This document shows, piece by piece, positions 37,685 through 51,224 of a DNA stretch of 64,000 nucleotides (its first letter is position 1; the number at the start of each line of letters is the position of its first letter). The notes beneath the pieces are model-generated. The model made no database searches. It was not told the origin of the DNA and saw nothing but the letters and a program-made list of their open reading frames with translations. This DNA is from Chaenocephalus aceratus (Eukaryota; Chordata; Actinopteri; Perciformes; Channichthyidae): the NCBI GenBank assembly GCA_023974075.1, contig CM043797.1, positions 31,031,023-31,095,022 of the forward strand, in the 5' to 3' direction. Position numbers and translations under genes: made by a program.

Positions 37685-40600
37685 GTAAAAATTGAGCCTG
37701 CGCTCAAAATTGACGGGCAGCACCAGGCGGCTGTTACCCTGCATGAAAACATGACTCACTGGTTCAACTGCCAATCAGACGGCTGGGATCCCCGAGCCCC
37801 TCCTCTGCTCACCTGGTACCTGAACGGGGAGCAGCAGAAGGAGCGACCCCCCACCCGTAAGCGCCTGGTGATGAAGCTGCAGGAGGATTCTGAGGTCATG
37901 AGACGGAGGACCCATCTCAACAGCACCTTCTCTCTGCGGGCCAAGAAGTGGGACCGAGAGCTGGTGTGTGTCGCATCGAACCCCAGGACAGGAGAGAGCT
38001 ACAACGCCACGGTCACACTCAATGTCCAGTGTGAGTCTGTGGGAAATATTGTTCTAAGATCTTTTCTGATGATGCACTGAATAAAGTTGTTACTGTTACC
38101 TTCGTCTCCCAGTTCAGCCAGAGATCCTCAGACTGAACGCCCACTACAGTGAGAACTCAGACCCCGGGCTCTCCCTGGTCCTCTTCGCCTTGGTACGGTC
38201 CAACCCGCCTGCCACCATCACCTTCATGGACCAGTCAGGCCAGCTGGTGGCTAACACCTCCGACTTCCTCATCCTGGACTCCAGAAGCTACCCCTGGCTG
38301 ACCAATCACACGCTGAAGGTCACACTCGGGAGCCTATCAGGGAATATCTCGCTGAACGTCAGCAACAGTGTGGGAACCGTGCAGAGCAACCTCACTCTGG
38401 CAGGTCAGTGATGGTATCAAAGGAAAGGGAAAGGAAACCAAGGTCTTATGCTATGCTATGGTTTAAAGTCCCCTATGTGTATTGGGGTTACAGATGGGGT
38501 CCCAAACTAGCAAGCGACATGAATGTCTGGGAGCAAATTCATTTGATATACTACACAAATATGGCCAGGATCCATAGAATTTTTGGAATATTGGGTTGCA
38601 GATTAACATTTTCAAAAGGGGGGTTCGTTTTAGCATGAAATACTTGAATTAACTGAAGGATAAGTTAAAAAAGAAAGTAGAAAGAAAGTGAGGTCAAATA
38701 AAACTATTTCTGCTAAACGGTTAGCAACGATTGAGAGTCAGACCTAAACATTTCAGATGTGTGTATCTCACACTGCACTGTAACTTTAATTCATGTACCT
38801 TTTGTTATTCATGTTTTGTTATCTTTGCTTTTAAATTAGTGTTTTTAAATGCCATTTTATAATATTTCTTAATGCTCTTAATGTCTTTCATTTTGTAAAG
38901 CACTTTGAATTGCCTTGTGTTGAAAGGTGCTAATTAAATAAACTTGCCTTGCCTAAGCTAACTGTTTCCTTAGCTGCAGCTTCATCATATATATTATTTA
39001 TATTCTTTGTAAGAGAACAAATAACCCCCCATAGTCCCCAAAATGTCAAACTATTCCAGTCACGCTCTTTCCTTTTCTCTCCAGAGTTCCTGCAGTCTCG
39101 TGTGGAGGTGCCCATGCTGGGAATAGTGACGGGGGGAAGCCATGGCCTTCATGGCGCTCCTCATCCTCAGTCTGATTGTTCTCTGCCTTATGCAAAAAAA
39201 CAAGAGCAAATCCTTCGGTAAGATTGCTTTTGTTTTTTTAGAGGTTGACAAATGTGTGTCTGGAGCATTGTCCGTTGCTCTTGATGATGCGTTTCCTTGT
39301 ATTGTGTTACAGATGAGCCAGTGGAGATTTTGATGACAAAGAAAAGGTAAATAAAGTAATCTGTCATTGGCTATGTGTGTGAACCAACATCAAATTATAA
39401 GAATGGAGAGCAAGCCAACTAGATGGATGGAAAACCACTAAATAGATATGTAATCGTAGACACTGTCTCTTTTGACCCCCATTTAAATCCAACTTAATTG
39501 TAATTAAAACAAAATATGGGTCTGACATTTGGCTTTTCTTCCATAAAGAAAAAGATGAAATAAGTGGCTGAATGTTCCTCTAACATTTTTTATTTAGGGG
39601 GGTAGTGCCTTGACTTTTGATTTGACTTGCCTCAACTAATGACCTGCAAAAGAAGAAAATGACTTGTGACTTGCTTAAGATCAACGGCTTGAGTCCCATG
39701 CCTAGTCTATGGTCTGTACACTAAATATGAAACTACAGCCGGTGAGGGGTTAGCATAGTTTACAATAAGTTACACACTTATCCTCCCATCTCATCTCATG
39801 ATTACTTTGTCAGCATTATCAGTGTATTTGGAAGGGAAACACACATGAAAGCACATTTGTGATCTAATAAATATTTGATGTCCATCCTGTAGACCAATAT
39901 CACGTCTAATCCAAGTTGTATATCTCTCCTTCATATTTCCGCCACAGTGACTCTGCCAATCTGAAGGTAGAGAAAGAAGTTAAGACCAACATCCCCAGAG
40001 AGAACATGTCTCTGCCTTCCAACATGCAGCTCAACGACCTCAACACTTTGGGAAAAGGTACATATTTCAAATCAAATCAAATCAAGTTTTATTTATATAG
40101 CACATTTATAAACGATTTTTGGTCGAGCCAAAGTGCTGTACATATAATAAAAATAGCCTACAGTAGAGACAGCACAGATTGTTCAGAATATCAGTATGAG
40201 AAAAACGACACCCTCTAGCCTTAGACCCTCACATCGTACAAGGAAAAACTTCCAGAGAAAACCCCACAGTTTAAGGGGAAACAATGGGAGAAACCTCAGG
40301 GAGAGCAACAGAGGAGGGATCCCTCTCCCAGGACGGACAGACGTGCAATAGATGCCGTGTGTAAATCGAAGAGATAATACATTTTACAGCATATAGACCG
40401 AATGTTAGGAAATGCATGTGTCTGTAATAAGAAGATGAATCCACGAGGATGTCAACTACAATCCTGTGGATTTACAGCTTTGTAAGTTAAAACTTCATCT
40501 CAGGCAGGAACAACTAATATATTTAAGTATCTGTATACAGTATGTAGAATACAACATATATAGATATGGATTATGTGGCAATACCTTTTTAGAAACATTA

Positions 40601-41695
40601 CAATTGTTGAGATGGTATGCTACAGCAGTATATTTTTTGATCAATTTCTCACAAGTCTGAAAGTTAGGGTCAAAAGGCTGAAAGCTTGCTCAATTAAAAC
40701 GTCAGTCAATCAATTGCTACTACTTAATACACATAATCCAGGTGTCTTTACAATCATTGCTTAGTTCTTCATCCTCTTACAATGCATGCAAAAAAAAAAG
40801 TAGACAACAACACAAACATTTCTGACAAACCCATTTCGGTGTGAATTGCGACACAATTCTTGTTATGAGGTATGTGGCAAAATGGAGCTTTCTTCTAGGG
40901 AACATTGTTGTTATAGCTCATAGAGTTTCTTAGTAATTGTATAGGATTTCAGCTAAACATGAACAATGTTTTTTTTTGACAGGCAAGCATTCAATTCAAC
41001 ATGTATTCAACAATTCTTATGTTGCCTGCTATGCATCTGATTGTGACCTGGAACAACAAATGAGATTCAATGTTCAAAGAGCAATAAGTCCAAACAACAT
41101 TGTCTTGTTTTTAAAATGACCGCATGAGGATTATAGGTGTGAGGAAGAATACATTTGGTTCCACTAGGGGCTGGATAAAAGCTGTCACTGCTAAATGGTT
41201 TGACATTTTGTAAATTATACTTACTTGCCCAGAGTTAGATTAAGATATCGATACTAATCCCAAGAAAAGTAGTAGCAAACCTCTTTTTTAACTTGCAGTA
41301 AGTACGTGTTTCCCTAAAACTATCCCTCCAAACTCAGCGATGTATCTCTCTTGCATTTTGATGTGTCCTCCATCCTTGCAGCACTTATGGAAGCCCGAGA
41401 GGCCGCCCAGCAGAACGGTGTGGGAGGGAAGAAGAAAGAGGAAGAGGAGGAGGAAGATCTGTCTTTAACCTACGCCGCCAGAGGTCAGGGAAATACAGCT
41501 CAACACTACTGTTGCATTTTTCATCATTAATACTCCACATTCTGCATGGAGACAGCGGTGAGTGTTTTTATTTTGTTGTGCTCACTCTGAATGCTTTCCC
41601 CCTTCTCTCCGTGATTTCCAGGTTTTGCAAGATATCCGATGGTGGGCTACATCTATAAGGTGAACAGCACAAGCAGTGAGGAGATCTGGCTCTGA
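37685..41695 (+). CDS. tmem25: Transmembrane protein 25, Ig-superfamily, seven exons seen
   Basis: Type I membrane protein with Ig-like ectodomains and a conserved cytoplasmic tail; in mammals it is neuronal and linked to receptor trafficking. Exons: 37685-38030 (first Ig-like domain, VKIEPALKIDG to NVQ, cysteines in FNC and LVCV), 38113-38403 (second domain, FALVRSNPPA, NTSDFLILD, YPWLTNHTLKV), 39085-39217 (RVEVPMLGIV and the membrane helix MALLILSLIVLCLM), 39313-39346, 39948-40057 (IPRENMSLPSNMQLNDL), 41382-41483 (acidic, KKKEEEEEEDL) and 41622-41695 (GYIYKVNSTSSEEIWL, stop 41693-41695). PRENMSLPSN and the C-terminal SSEEIWL identify TMEM25. Exon 39085-39217 is one base too long because of a six-G run at 39131-39136. 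The signal-peptide exon, which must end in phase 0, was not found with confidence. AATAAA at 42266-42271. Confidence 0.93.
38760..38960. repeat. Dispersed fish repeat, tail fragment
   Basis: Ends in TGTAAAGCACTTTGAATTGC and TAAATAAACTTGCCTTGCC, the familiar 3' tail of a widely dispersed fish retroposon. It lies in a tmem25 intron. Confidence 0.6.
40068..40400. repeat. Dispersed fish repeat just after a tmem25 exon
   Basis: Begins as TTTTATTTATATAGCACATT and continues with GGGAGAAACCTCAGGGAGAG and GAGGGATCCCTCTCCCAGGA, a repeat seen very widely in teleost genomes. It starts about 10 bases after the donor of the exon ending at 40057. Class not assigned. Confidence 0.65.
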
Positions 41696-42271
41696 CTGAC
41701 CTCACACACACACACAGACGCACAAATACTTTACATGCATGCATAACTACGTCTAACGATGCAGCTGTCCAAGAGGAAACCCATAGCAACTGCCAGTCAT
41801 TCAACCAATCATCAGAAACTATCTTTGTGTATCACATACCGTACCAACACTGTTACTCAAGTTTATCCAATAACTTGAATTTAAGGTTCACCAAACTAAA
41901 CTGGATGTTGTTGTAATCTCTCTGAACCGAGAGCTCTGGTCCATACACTTCTGATGTGTTGTCTTAACATTGCAAAGTTTAAAAACTACATAAAATTATA
42001 CATGCCCTGTATGTTTCAACATGTTTCCTCCTGTAACCACATGCCTATGATGTCCTCCTCCCCTCTGAATGCATTCATTGTTCTATGCTAACACCAGAAT
42101 GTCCTGAGATAATATAATGTAGTGAGATTTTACAAACTGACCAATAATCTCTAAATAAGATGGAACATATTTATGGAGAATGTATTTGTATATGGACATG
42201 TAACATGTCATGTACTGTACTGTATATTTGTATGCATATGTATATGTGTATAAAAGAGGACGTCTAATAAA

Positions 42272-44189
<1,918 letters not shown>

Positions 44190-44883
44190 ATGCAAAGTCA
44201 TTTAGTTGTACCTGCATGTTTGCTGCTGCTTTGGACGCTGACAGGTAGGCAACTTTTCAGATTATTTTAGATTAAAAAAAGTACAATTTTATTATTTAGA
44301 GTTTTTCATTAAAGTTAATTACCTCATGTGTTTTTCCAAATGTCTCCCACAGCCCCTGTCAGTTGTAATGAAGATAATAAATAAATAAAAATTATATTAA
44401 AATCAGTTTTTCCTAAACAGCCGGTGCGATAAAAGTCGAAAGTCTCTCTGATGGGATTAAGGTTTCCTGTGGTGCCGCCGTTGATCTAACAAAAAATGAC
44501 CAGAAAGTAGGAAATTCTTTGAAATACAAGGATGAGCACACCGGAGAGTATGAATGTAACAAAACAAAAATCTATGTGAAATTTCGGAGTAAGTACTTCA
44601 TCACATTTTGTATGTTTTCTGTCCCCTTTTCTACTTGTAAGGCTGCTTCAGCTGTGTTTTTACAGTATTTCTTGACAGTAATCACTCTTCAATTTATCTT
44701 GTTTTTTTTCTCTTTGTGTGTTTGTCCAGCCTGTGACAACTGCGTGGAGTTTGACATGGGCACAATAATAGGATTAGCTATTGGAGACGTGGTTGCTACG
44801 ATCGTGATAGGAGTGGCAGTCTATATCATTGCATCTAAGACTCAGATTGGTCCAACTACCTCTGTCAAGAAAAGTAAACTATC

Positions 44884-44980
<97 letters not shown>

Positions 44981-45001
44981 GTGTCTGTGTGTGTGTCTGT
45001 G

Positions 45002-45044
<43 letters not shown>

Positions 45045-45470
45045 AAAAGTAAATGTCCTGAATTTACAAATGAATAACTTCAGTAGCGGTACAAACAGAT
45101 AGCAGTATATTGACTTTATATGACAAAAATATCAATGTGTTAAATGACACAAATACACCTTATACAAAACTTGATTTAGATGAACATCTGTTTGTCACTT
45201 GTTAATTGTTTATATTAATAGTATCAATACATTCATACCCAGGCTCTGACAGACAGCATCTTGTTCCAAATGCTGCCAGAGGGGGGGCATCCCATGATAT
45301 TTACCAGGTAATCTGAAATGTACAAGGATGTCAATTAACATGTTATTGAATGAAATGATGAAAGACACCTTTGTCTTTGTCCCTTCTCATTCTTTACTCT
45401 GCCGTTCCTTCCTCAGGATCTGAAACCTCGCCAGAGGGACACGTATGATGAGCTGAACCACAGAAGATAG
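44190..45470 (+). CDS. cd3gd: T-cell receptor CD3 gamma/delta chain
   Basis: Signalling subunit of the T-cell receptor complex at the plasma membrane. Five exons: 44190-44244, 44421-44588, 44730-44873, 45243-45307, 45417-45470, giving 161 residues with every phase matching. Residues 1-19 are a signal peptide ([15 protein letters not shown]). The short Ig-like ectodomain has cysteines in VSCG and YEC and a sequon NKT. The CxxC stalk motif CDNC is at 76-79. The membrane helix carries the conserved acidic residue D94, used to pair with TCR chains. The ITAM is canonical: YQDL and YDEL (Y143, Y154) separated by seven residues. It resembles both mammalian CD3G and CD3D, as expected for the single fish gamma/delta gene. 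Probable AATAAA at 45769-45774. Confidence 0.95.
44884..45044. repeat. CTGT tetranucleotide array in cd3gd intron 3
   Basis: About 160 bp of CTGT units with a short GTGTCTGT interruption, starting about ten bases after the exon 3 donor at 44874. Confidence 0.97.
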
Positions 45471-45840
45471 AAGGGGCTCTGGTCAACCCCCCCCATTAAA
45501 AGCTTACATCTGCAGAAGGGAAAAGTATTACCCTCATGTAATTTGCTCTGAATGATGCTGTTATAGCTTTCCACTCAACATTTATATTAACTACGCCTGT
45601 AAGATATTGCTCTTTATAGACCTGAAGGGCACTGTATGTCTTAGTCAGGTGTTTATCAGACTCTCTTCTTATTTTGATAAGATTTTAATTGAAATAGTTT
45701 TTCATTTTTTTACGTTTTCCTCTCTCCACGGCTTGAAAATGTTCATTGAAACAAAAGTGACATTGCAAAATAAAAAAAAATTAAGAACAAAAGTGTGGTC
45801 TTGTCATGTTGGCAGTCAAACGTGTTAGAAAGTAACAAAG

Positions 45841-46212
45841 TAAAGAGGCCTTATTATGCTTTTGGGGGCATTCCCTTTCTTGTACTGTGTTTTTTGTGCA
45901 TGTAAATGGTCTACAAAGGCTACAATCTCAAAGTTCCCTCCTGAGGGGTTTTCTCTCCCACATACCCCCCCCCTGCCTGTAACACCTCGATTGGACGCCT
46001 ATGTTTACTTCTGTAAAAAAGTGACATCCCTAATCAATGTTAACCAATCGGAGCAGACTGGGCTCTGAGAAAGAGGGGGAAAAGAGCTGCTGCAGTACTG
46101 GCACTATGAGAAAAAGAAAGACCTTTTTGAACATTAAGCATGGAGACATGACACAGTGGAGGCGCTAAGTACACAAATGAACCTGTAAATGAGCACAATA
46201 GGGCCCCTTTAA
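45841..46212. mobile_element. TTAA-type MITE abutting a piggyBac element
   Basis: Right end read on the other strand is TTAAAGGGGCCCTATTGTGC; left end is GTAAAGAGGCCTTATTATGC, so the left TTAA has mutated. About 370 bp. Its right TTAA (46209-46212) is also the left target of the next element. Confidence 0.7.
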
Positions 46213-46966
46213 CCCTATGGTATTCAGGTCTGTGGGACCCGTTTTCATTAATTAGCTATATATATCAGAACACATTTTCAATGACCCCCCCCCCCCCCCT
46301 ACACATTTACATTACATACAGGGTGTTCGGGTCACTCCAACAGTGTGGACATTTTAGGTCCTGTGCACCTGTCTGGGCCTTGTGTGTGTTTGTGTTTGTG
46401 TGTGTGTGTTTGTGTGAGACTTTTGTGTTTCTGCCCCTGCCATTCCCGCACAAGGTTGCAACATTGTTGATGAATTCAAGCACCGACACCTGTCTGCTCT
46501 CACATTCCCGCATTATGTCTTGTGGCGGGAACCAATCTTTATTTTTTTCACACTCTACCCCAGCTGCAAATTTGGGGCAAGACACAATAAATAAAGCTTC
46601 GCCAGTTTGGGTCCTTATCCCAGCTGATCAAGATGGCCAAAAGATTCTCTGCTCAGAGGGCCTTGCAAATGATTCTGGAAGAGAGAGAACCATTTGATGA
46701 TGATGAAGAGGTTTCAGAAGGTGAAGATCATATTTCTGAGACTTCTGAGTCTGACAGTGACTTTGAAGAAGAGGATGAGCTAGTTAAAAAAAAAAAGACG
46801 AGCCACAGGACCAGCCGGTCAGCGGGCAAAAAAACAAGTAGCACTTTAATTCATTAATATGATCTAACAAATGTAAAAGGCAAATATTAAGTAAACATCT
46901 GTTGATTATTTTAACCAGACCCACGAACACTGGCTGAGTAACAAAAATATGAACACCACACAAGGG
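46213..46966 (+). mobile_element. Internally deleted piggyBac element with transposase N-terminus
   Basis: Flanked by TTAA at 46209-46212 and 46967-46970. Ends are CCCTATGGTATTC and, on the other strand, CCCTTGTGTGGTGTTC, the piggyBac style. From 46633 the sequence reads MAKRFSAQRALQMILEE and then a long acidic stretch (EEVSEGEDHISETSESDSDF), like the N-terminus of PGBD-type transposases. The catalytic core is absent. Confidence 0.85.
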
Positions 46967-47812
46967 TTAACTCAGGTGAGCTCTTGTACCATGATACAGG
47001 TTCAGTTAGGTACAATATTTATTTTGCCAAAAATGTACAGACGTTATCACCAAGCTTTTGAATGCCCTATATTTATTTGTCAAGTGTGACTTGTCGCTTT
47101 TGAGATTTACATTTTACCACACATGTTTAAGTTTAACACCATTGCTCCCACCATGTTTGGTTTGTGGGCCTCTTATAAAAAAGTCTACTTTAAAAAAAAG
47201 TCTACTTACAAGTAACACCGTGTCACGTTTCTGGTGTCAAGAAAGCTGTTCACACCTCCACAAAAATAAATGTCCCCTCTAAAACCCGTAAGACGGTTTT
47301 TTAAAATATTTTACACAGCTCAAATATGTCTAATCATCCAATGTTTCACCAATTAAAAGATTTGGAGAAGAGTTTTTGAAAAATATTATACTGCAACACT
47401 GCCTATGACAGTATAGTTCAAACTCAGCCTTGATCAGCTACAGTAAAATGCACCAGTATTCATCTAATATTGTGATACATAATTTCCTCCAAATTATTTT
47501 CATTTTTGATACTTTAAAGTTAAAATCCTCAAGATTTCCAAGAAGTCCAACCCAGTTTTACAATTTTTCATTGCTGCTTTTTCAGTGGTGGAGTCCGCCA
47601 TTTTCCTGCAGTCTCACTGTTGCCAGCTGTAAGCACAGGTGTCCGCAAATTACAAAGTACATTTTGACGATAATCTGTACTTCTAAATAAGAAGGAGCTT
47701 TCATTTGTGTCTTTCTTACTTTTAATGTCTGTATTTTTTGTTGGTTTATTTGGTACTTTTACTTAAAGATTGGAATACTTCATGCACCACTTGCTACTGA
47801 TGTTTTGTTTCA

Positions 47813-48785
47813 TAGTGTTGTAGTCAAAACCACCTGAACTGAGACCAAGTCATGACCAAGACCGGAGTTTACCAAGACCAAGACAAGACCAAGACTTTAA
47901 GAGGTCAAGACCAAGTCAAGACCAAGACATTGAGAGGTCAAGACCAAGTCAAGACCAGGTCATGACCAAGACCGGAGTTTACCAAGACCAAGACAAGACC
48001 AAGACTTTAAGAGATCAAGACCAAGTCAAGACCAAGACCGTCATTTAGCAAGACCAAGACAAGACCAAGACAAGACCAAGACTTTAAGAGGTCAAGACCA
48101 ATACTTTGAGAGGTCAAGACCAAGTCAAGACCAAGACCGTCATTTAGCAAGACCAAGACAAGACCAAGACTTTAAGAGGTCAAGACCAAGTCAAGACCAA
48201 TACTTTGAGAGGTCAAGACCAAGTCAAGACCAAGTAAAGACCAAGTCAAGACCAAGTCAAGACCAAGACCGTCATTTAGCAAGACCAAGACAAGACCAAG
48301 ACTTTAAGAGGTCAAGACCAAGTCAAGACCAAGGCTGGGCGAGACCGAATCAAGACCGGAACCAGACTAGTGTGAATCCAACACTACACAATACACTTAC
48401 AATAAAATGTGGAAGATACCATAGTCAATTTTATCTCAAATATCCCGACATCATCATAAAAAGACTGTTTGAGTGTGTGTGAACAGGGTGGGGAGAGGTG
48501 AGGGGGTAACAGCCGTTATAGACCAGTTCCATGTTTACAAACATTGCGGCACATGAGCGCAAAGATTTGGTGTCTCTTGAGTGCTTTAAAGTAAGTCAGT
48601 TTAGTCACGTTATTGGTGGCATTTGAAACAGGGCGTTGTACATCCAATCACATCCCCAGCCACAGCCGTGCTCTTGACCTGTCTTGACATAAAATCTCCA
48701 GTCCTATAGGTCCGAGAACGAGACAAGACCGACTACAAATGCAGTCGATTCCGAGACAAGACCTTTAAAAAGTGCTACAACACTA
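47813..48785. mobile_element. hAT-like MITE carrying a minisatellite
   Basis: Ends TAGTGTTGTAG and CTACAACACTA are perfect inverted repeats. Flanks TTGTTTCA (47805-47812) and GTGTTTCA (48786-48793) match at seven of eight bases. The interior from about 47840 to 48350 is a tandem array built on GACCAAGTCAA-type units. The rest is unique sequence. Confidence 0.75.
47840..48350. repeat. Minisatellite of AAGACCAAG-type units
   Basis: About 500 bp of imperfect units (CAAGACCAAGACAAGACC, TTTAAGAGGTCAAGACC, GTCATTTAGCAAGACC) arranged in a longer higher-order period, wholly inside the element at 47813-48785. Confidence 0.9.
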
Positions 48786-48793
48786 GTGTTTCA

Positions 48794-51224
48794 TAACCAT
48801 CCTGTAAGGTCGAGAGTCTTCAGAGGTCTATTTCTGTCTGTCGCAGAAACTATATGAAAAGGAGAGTATATGTTGTGACATTGAGAGATGGAAACAATTA
48901 CATAACAAGAGTAAAGAGAAGAGCGGGTATGGTGAAAGAGACAACAAGGTTATAGAGGAAGAGGAGCAGAGATATCTGATCAAGAGGAAGCTCCCCTCCA
49001 TGTCAGATAATCTTATAGCTTAAATTCTTTGATCGCTGCTCGGAGTTTTCTGCTTTGTTCTTGACACTGCTGTAAAGAAGCTACATACTGCAGCTTCTTT
49101 CTATCTGAGGAAGAGACGAGAGATCAAACAACAAAGCACAGACAGCTCTGCTCAGAAACGCAATTCCCCCCCCCCCCCCCCCCCACACACACAACTTCAG
49201 ACTCAACTCAATGCAAGTGCACACACTTTCAAACACACGTGCACACTTGTGTATGTTCGTACGTGTCTGTGAAGCAGATGTAGGTCTGTGTGTGGGAGCG
49301 GTTTGACTGAACTAAAGCAGCAACATAGAGGTACACCGACAACCCCCATTTCTTTGTTTCTCTCTCACACAAACACACAGCTGATGTTAGATTGAAGATA
49401 ACTGAGCAGTGAGTGTGGGAGTGTTTCCACTAAACACCATACCTCAGAGCTGCATGGTGTATAATAAGCGTACCAAATCATTAGTCGTCTGCATTAATAA
49501 GAAATCATACATCATATTTCCGACTTTCATTTGCTCAGTCACTGCCGGGAAAAAAGGCCAAATCATGACACAACATTTCCATTATGTGCACTATTGGTAT
49601 GAAAATCCTGTTTATGCATTGAGACAAGTTTCAGACATATTTAAGATGTTTCCGAAGACAGTCAGGTATGTCACTCACATGAGAGGGACATGAAAACATA
49701 TCGATAGTGATGATGTGCATGTGGGTGGGCTACGGATATGAGCTGCGGTTTTTAGACCGTTTCATGAATCGGATGTAGTTATTTCTGAAGAAGCATCCGA
49801 GAAATAGTTTTTGAACATTTGCACAGAAGGAAATGAGAACATAGTTGGGTGTGAATTATTTATTAGTGACACAGTACAGTGTAATTACAGTAGCAGGGAC
49901 ATTACAAAAAAGCAAAATGAGTTTGTGCACCAATGTTTTACATGTGTGACCAACATTATTTGCTAGTCAGAACATTTAATTGCATAAACATAGATTATAT
50001 ACAAGAACAACGTATATTACTATCTCTATATTTGAAATGACAATTTTGTTGTTGTTGTATTTTACAGTATTGTAAATAATATGTTTATATTAAAAGATAA
50101 GTAGGCCTACAATATAAAGACATATATTTACACTCAGGGGCTTCTTTATGAGGTACACAGGTATCTAAATAATGCAACCCAGTACACACTTCTATGTTTA
50201 TTTTTTTGTTTGATTTTGTTTGTATTCTTTGTCCTTCCTGTTAAAAATCAAGAGGAGTCGGAATATTTGAAACACATCTGAATACAAGGCAGTCCAGTGC
50301 AGTATTACCAACTACCTCAATGCTTTAACATATCATTTAATTAACATAAGCATACAGAAACTAGGTATATAATGTATATTTACAAGTCAAACCTGTTTAC
50401 ACGCTAACCTCTGAAGCTGCCTAACCAAGCAAATCGTTTTGGTTTTATTTTTTCTTTAGATTTCTGACATGATTGGAATTGTTGTTGCTCGCTTTCTTAA
50501 AAAGATACATTTATAACCAAAATCCAAAACATTTACTCAAGTGACGCTTCATTCAATTGCTTTAGACGAAGGGGATAGACGTGAAGACTTTTCAGTAGTA
50601 TTACGTTTAATTGATTTAGTAGTATTTACAAAGTGTACAAGGTTGATGCTTACGTTTTATGCCTTTTTTTGTTTAGTAGTCAGTCAAGTCTGCATTTAAA
50701 CTCACGTTTTACTCATGCACTCTCAATAGTCACACTTGGTGACAACAAGACAGTTAGAAGAGTTCATGGATTATTATGACAATAAATACATGGAAGAGTA
50801 GCATCAAAAAACTTTTGTTAAACTCTTTTTGTGTTTACATTTCGGTAATATCCTATTATTATTTCATAAATTCATTTTTATTTTACATGTTTGGTTGGTA
50901 ATTGATCATATGAGGCAACATATATAAAGAAAGACGTACCAGGACGTATTTTTCTGCCTACCTTTTTACAAACTGTGAACACAACAAGTTAAATTATTTT
51001 CACCTAATGTACCATGATGGGGCAGAACACCTGGACATATTACAGTGACTGGCTATGCAATACTGGGAGTAAGTGGAATATATCTGGCTATGATTTGGGT
51101 TCAGCGACCCCTTGAATCCAGGAGAGCGATAACCAGCGTTTGCCGGCTTCCGTAGCATGACAGATGTTCATGCATGTCTTTTGGGAATGTCTGCCTCAAC
51201 CTGCCGCAGTCAGGTGACCTGTCT
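48794..51224. other. Region downstream of cd3e
   Basis: No exon recognised. Contains a 19-base poly-C tract at 49166-49184 and A/T-rich sequence; the cd3e 3'UTR (minus strand) must occupy the right-hand part. Confidence 0.5.
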
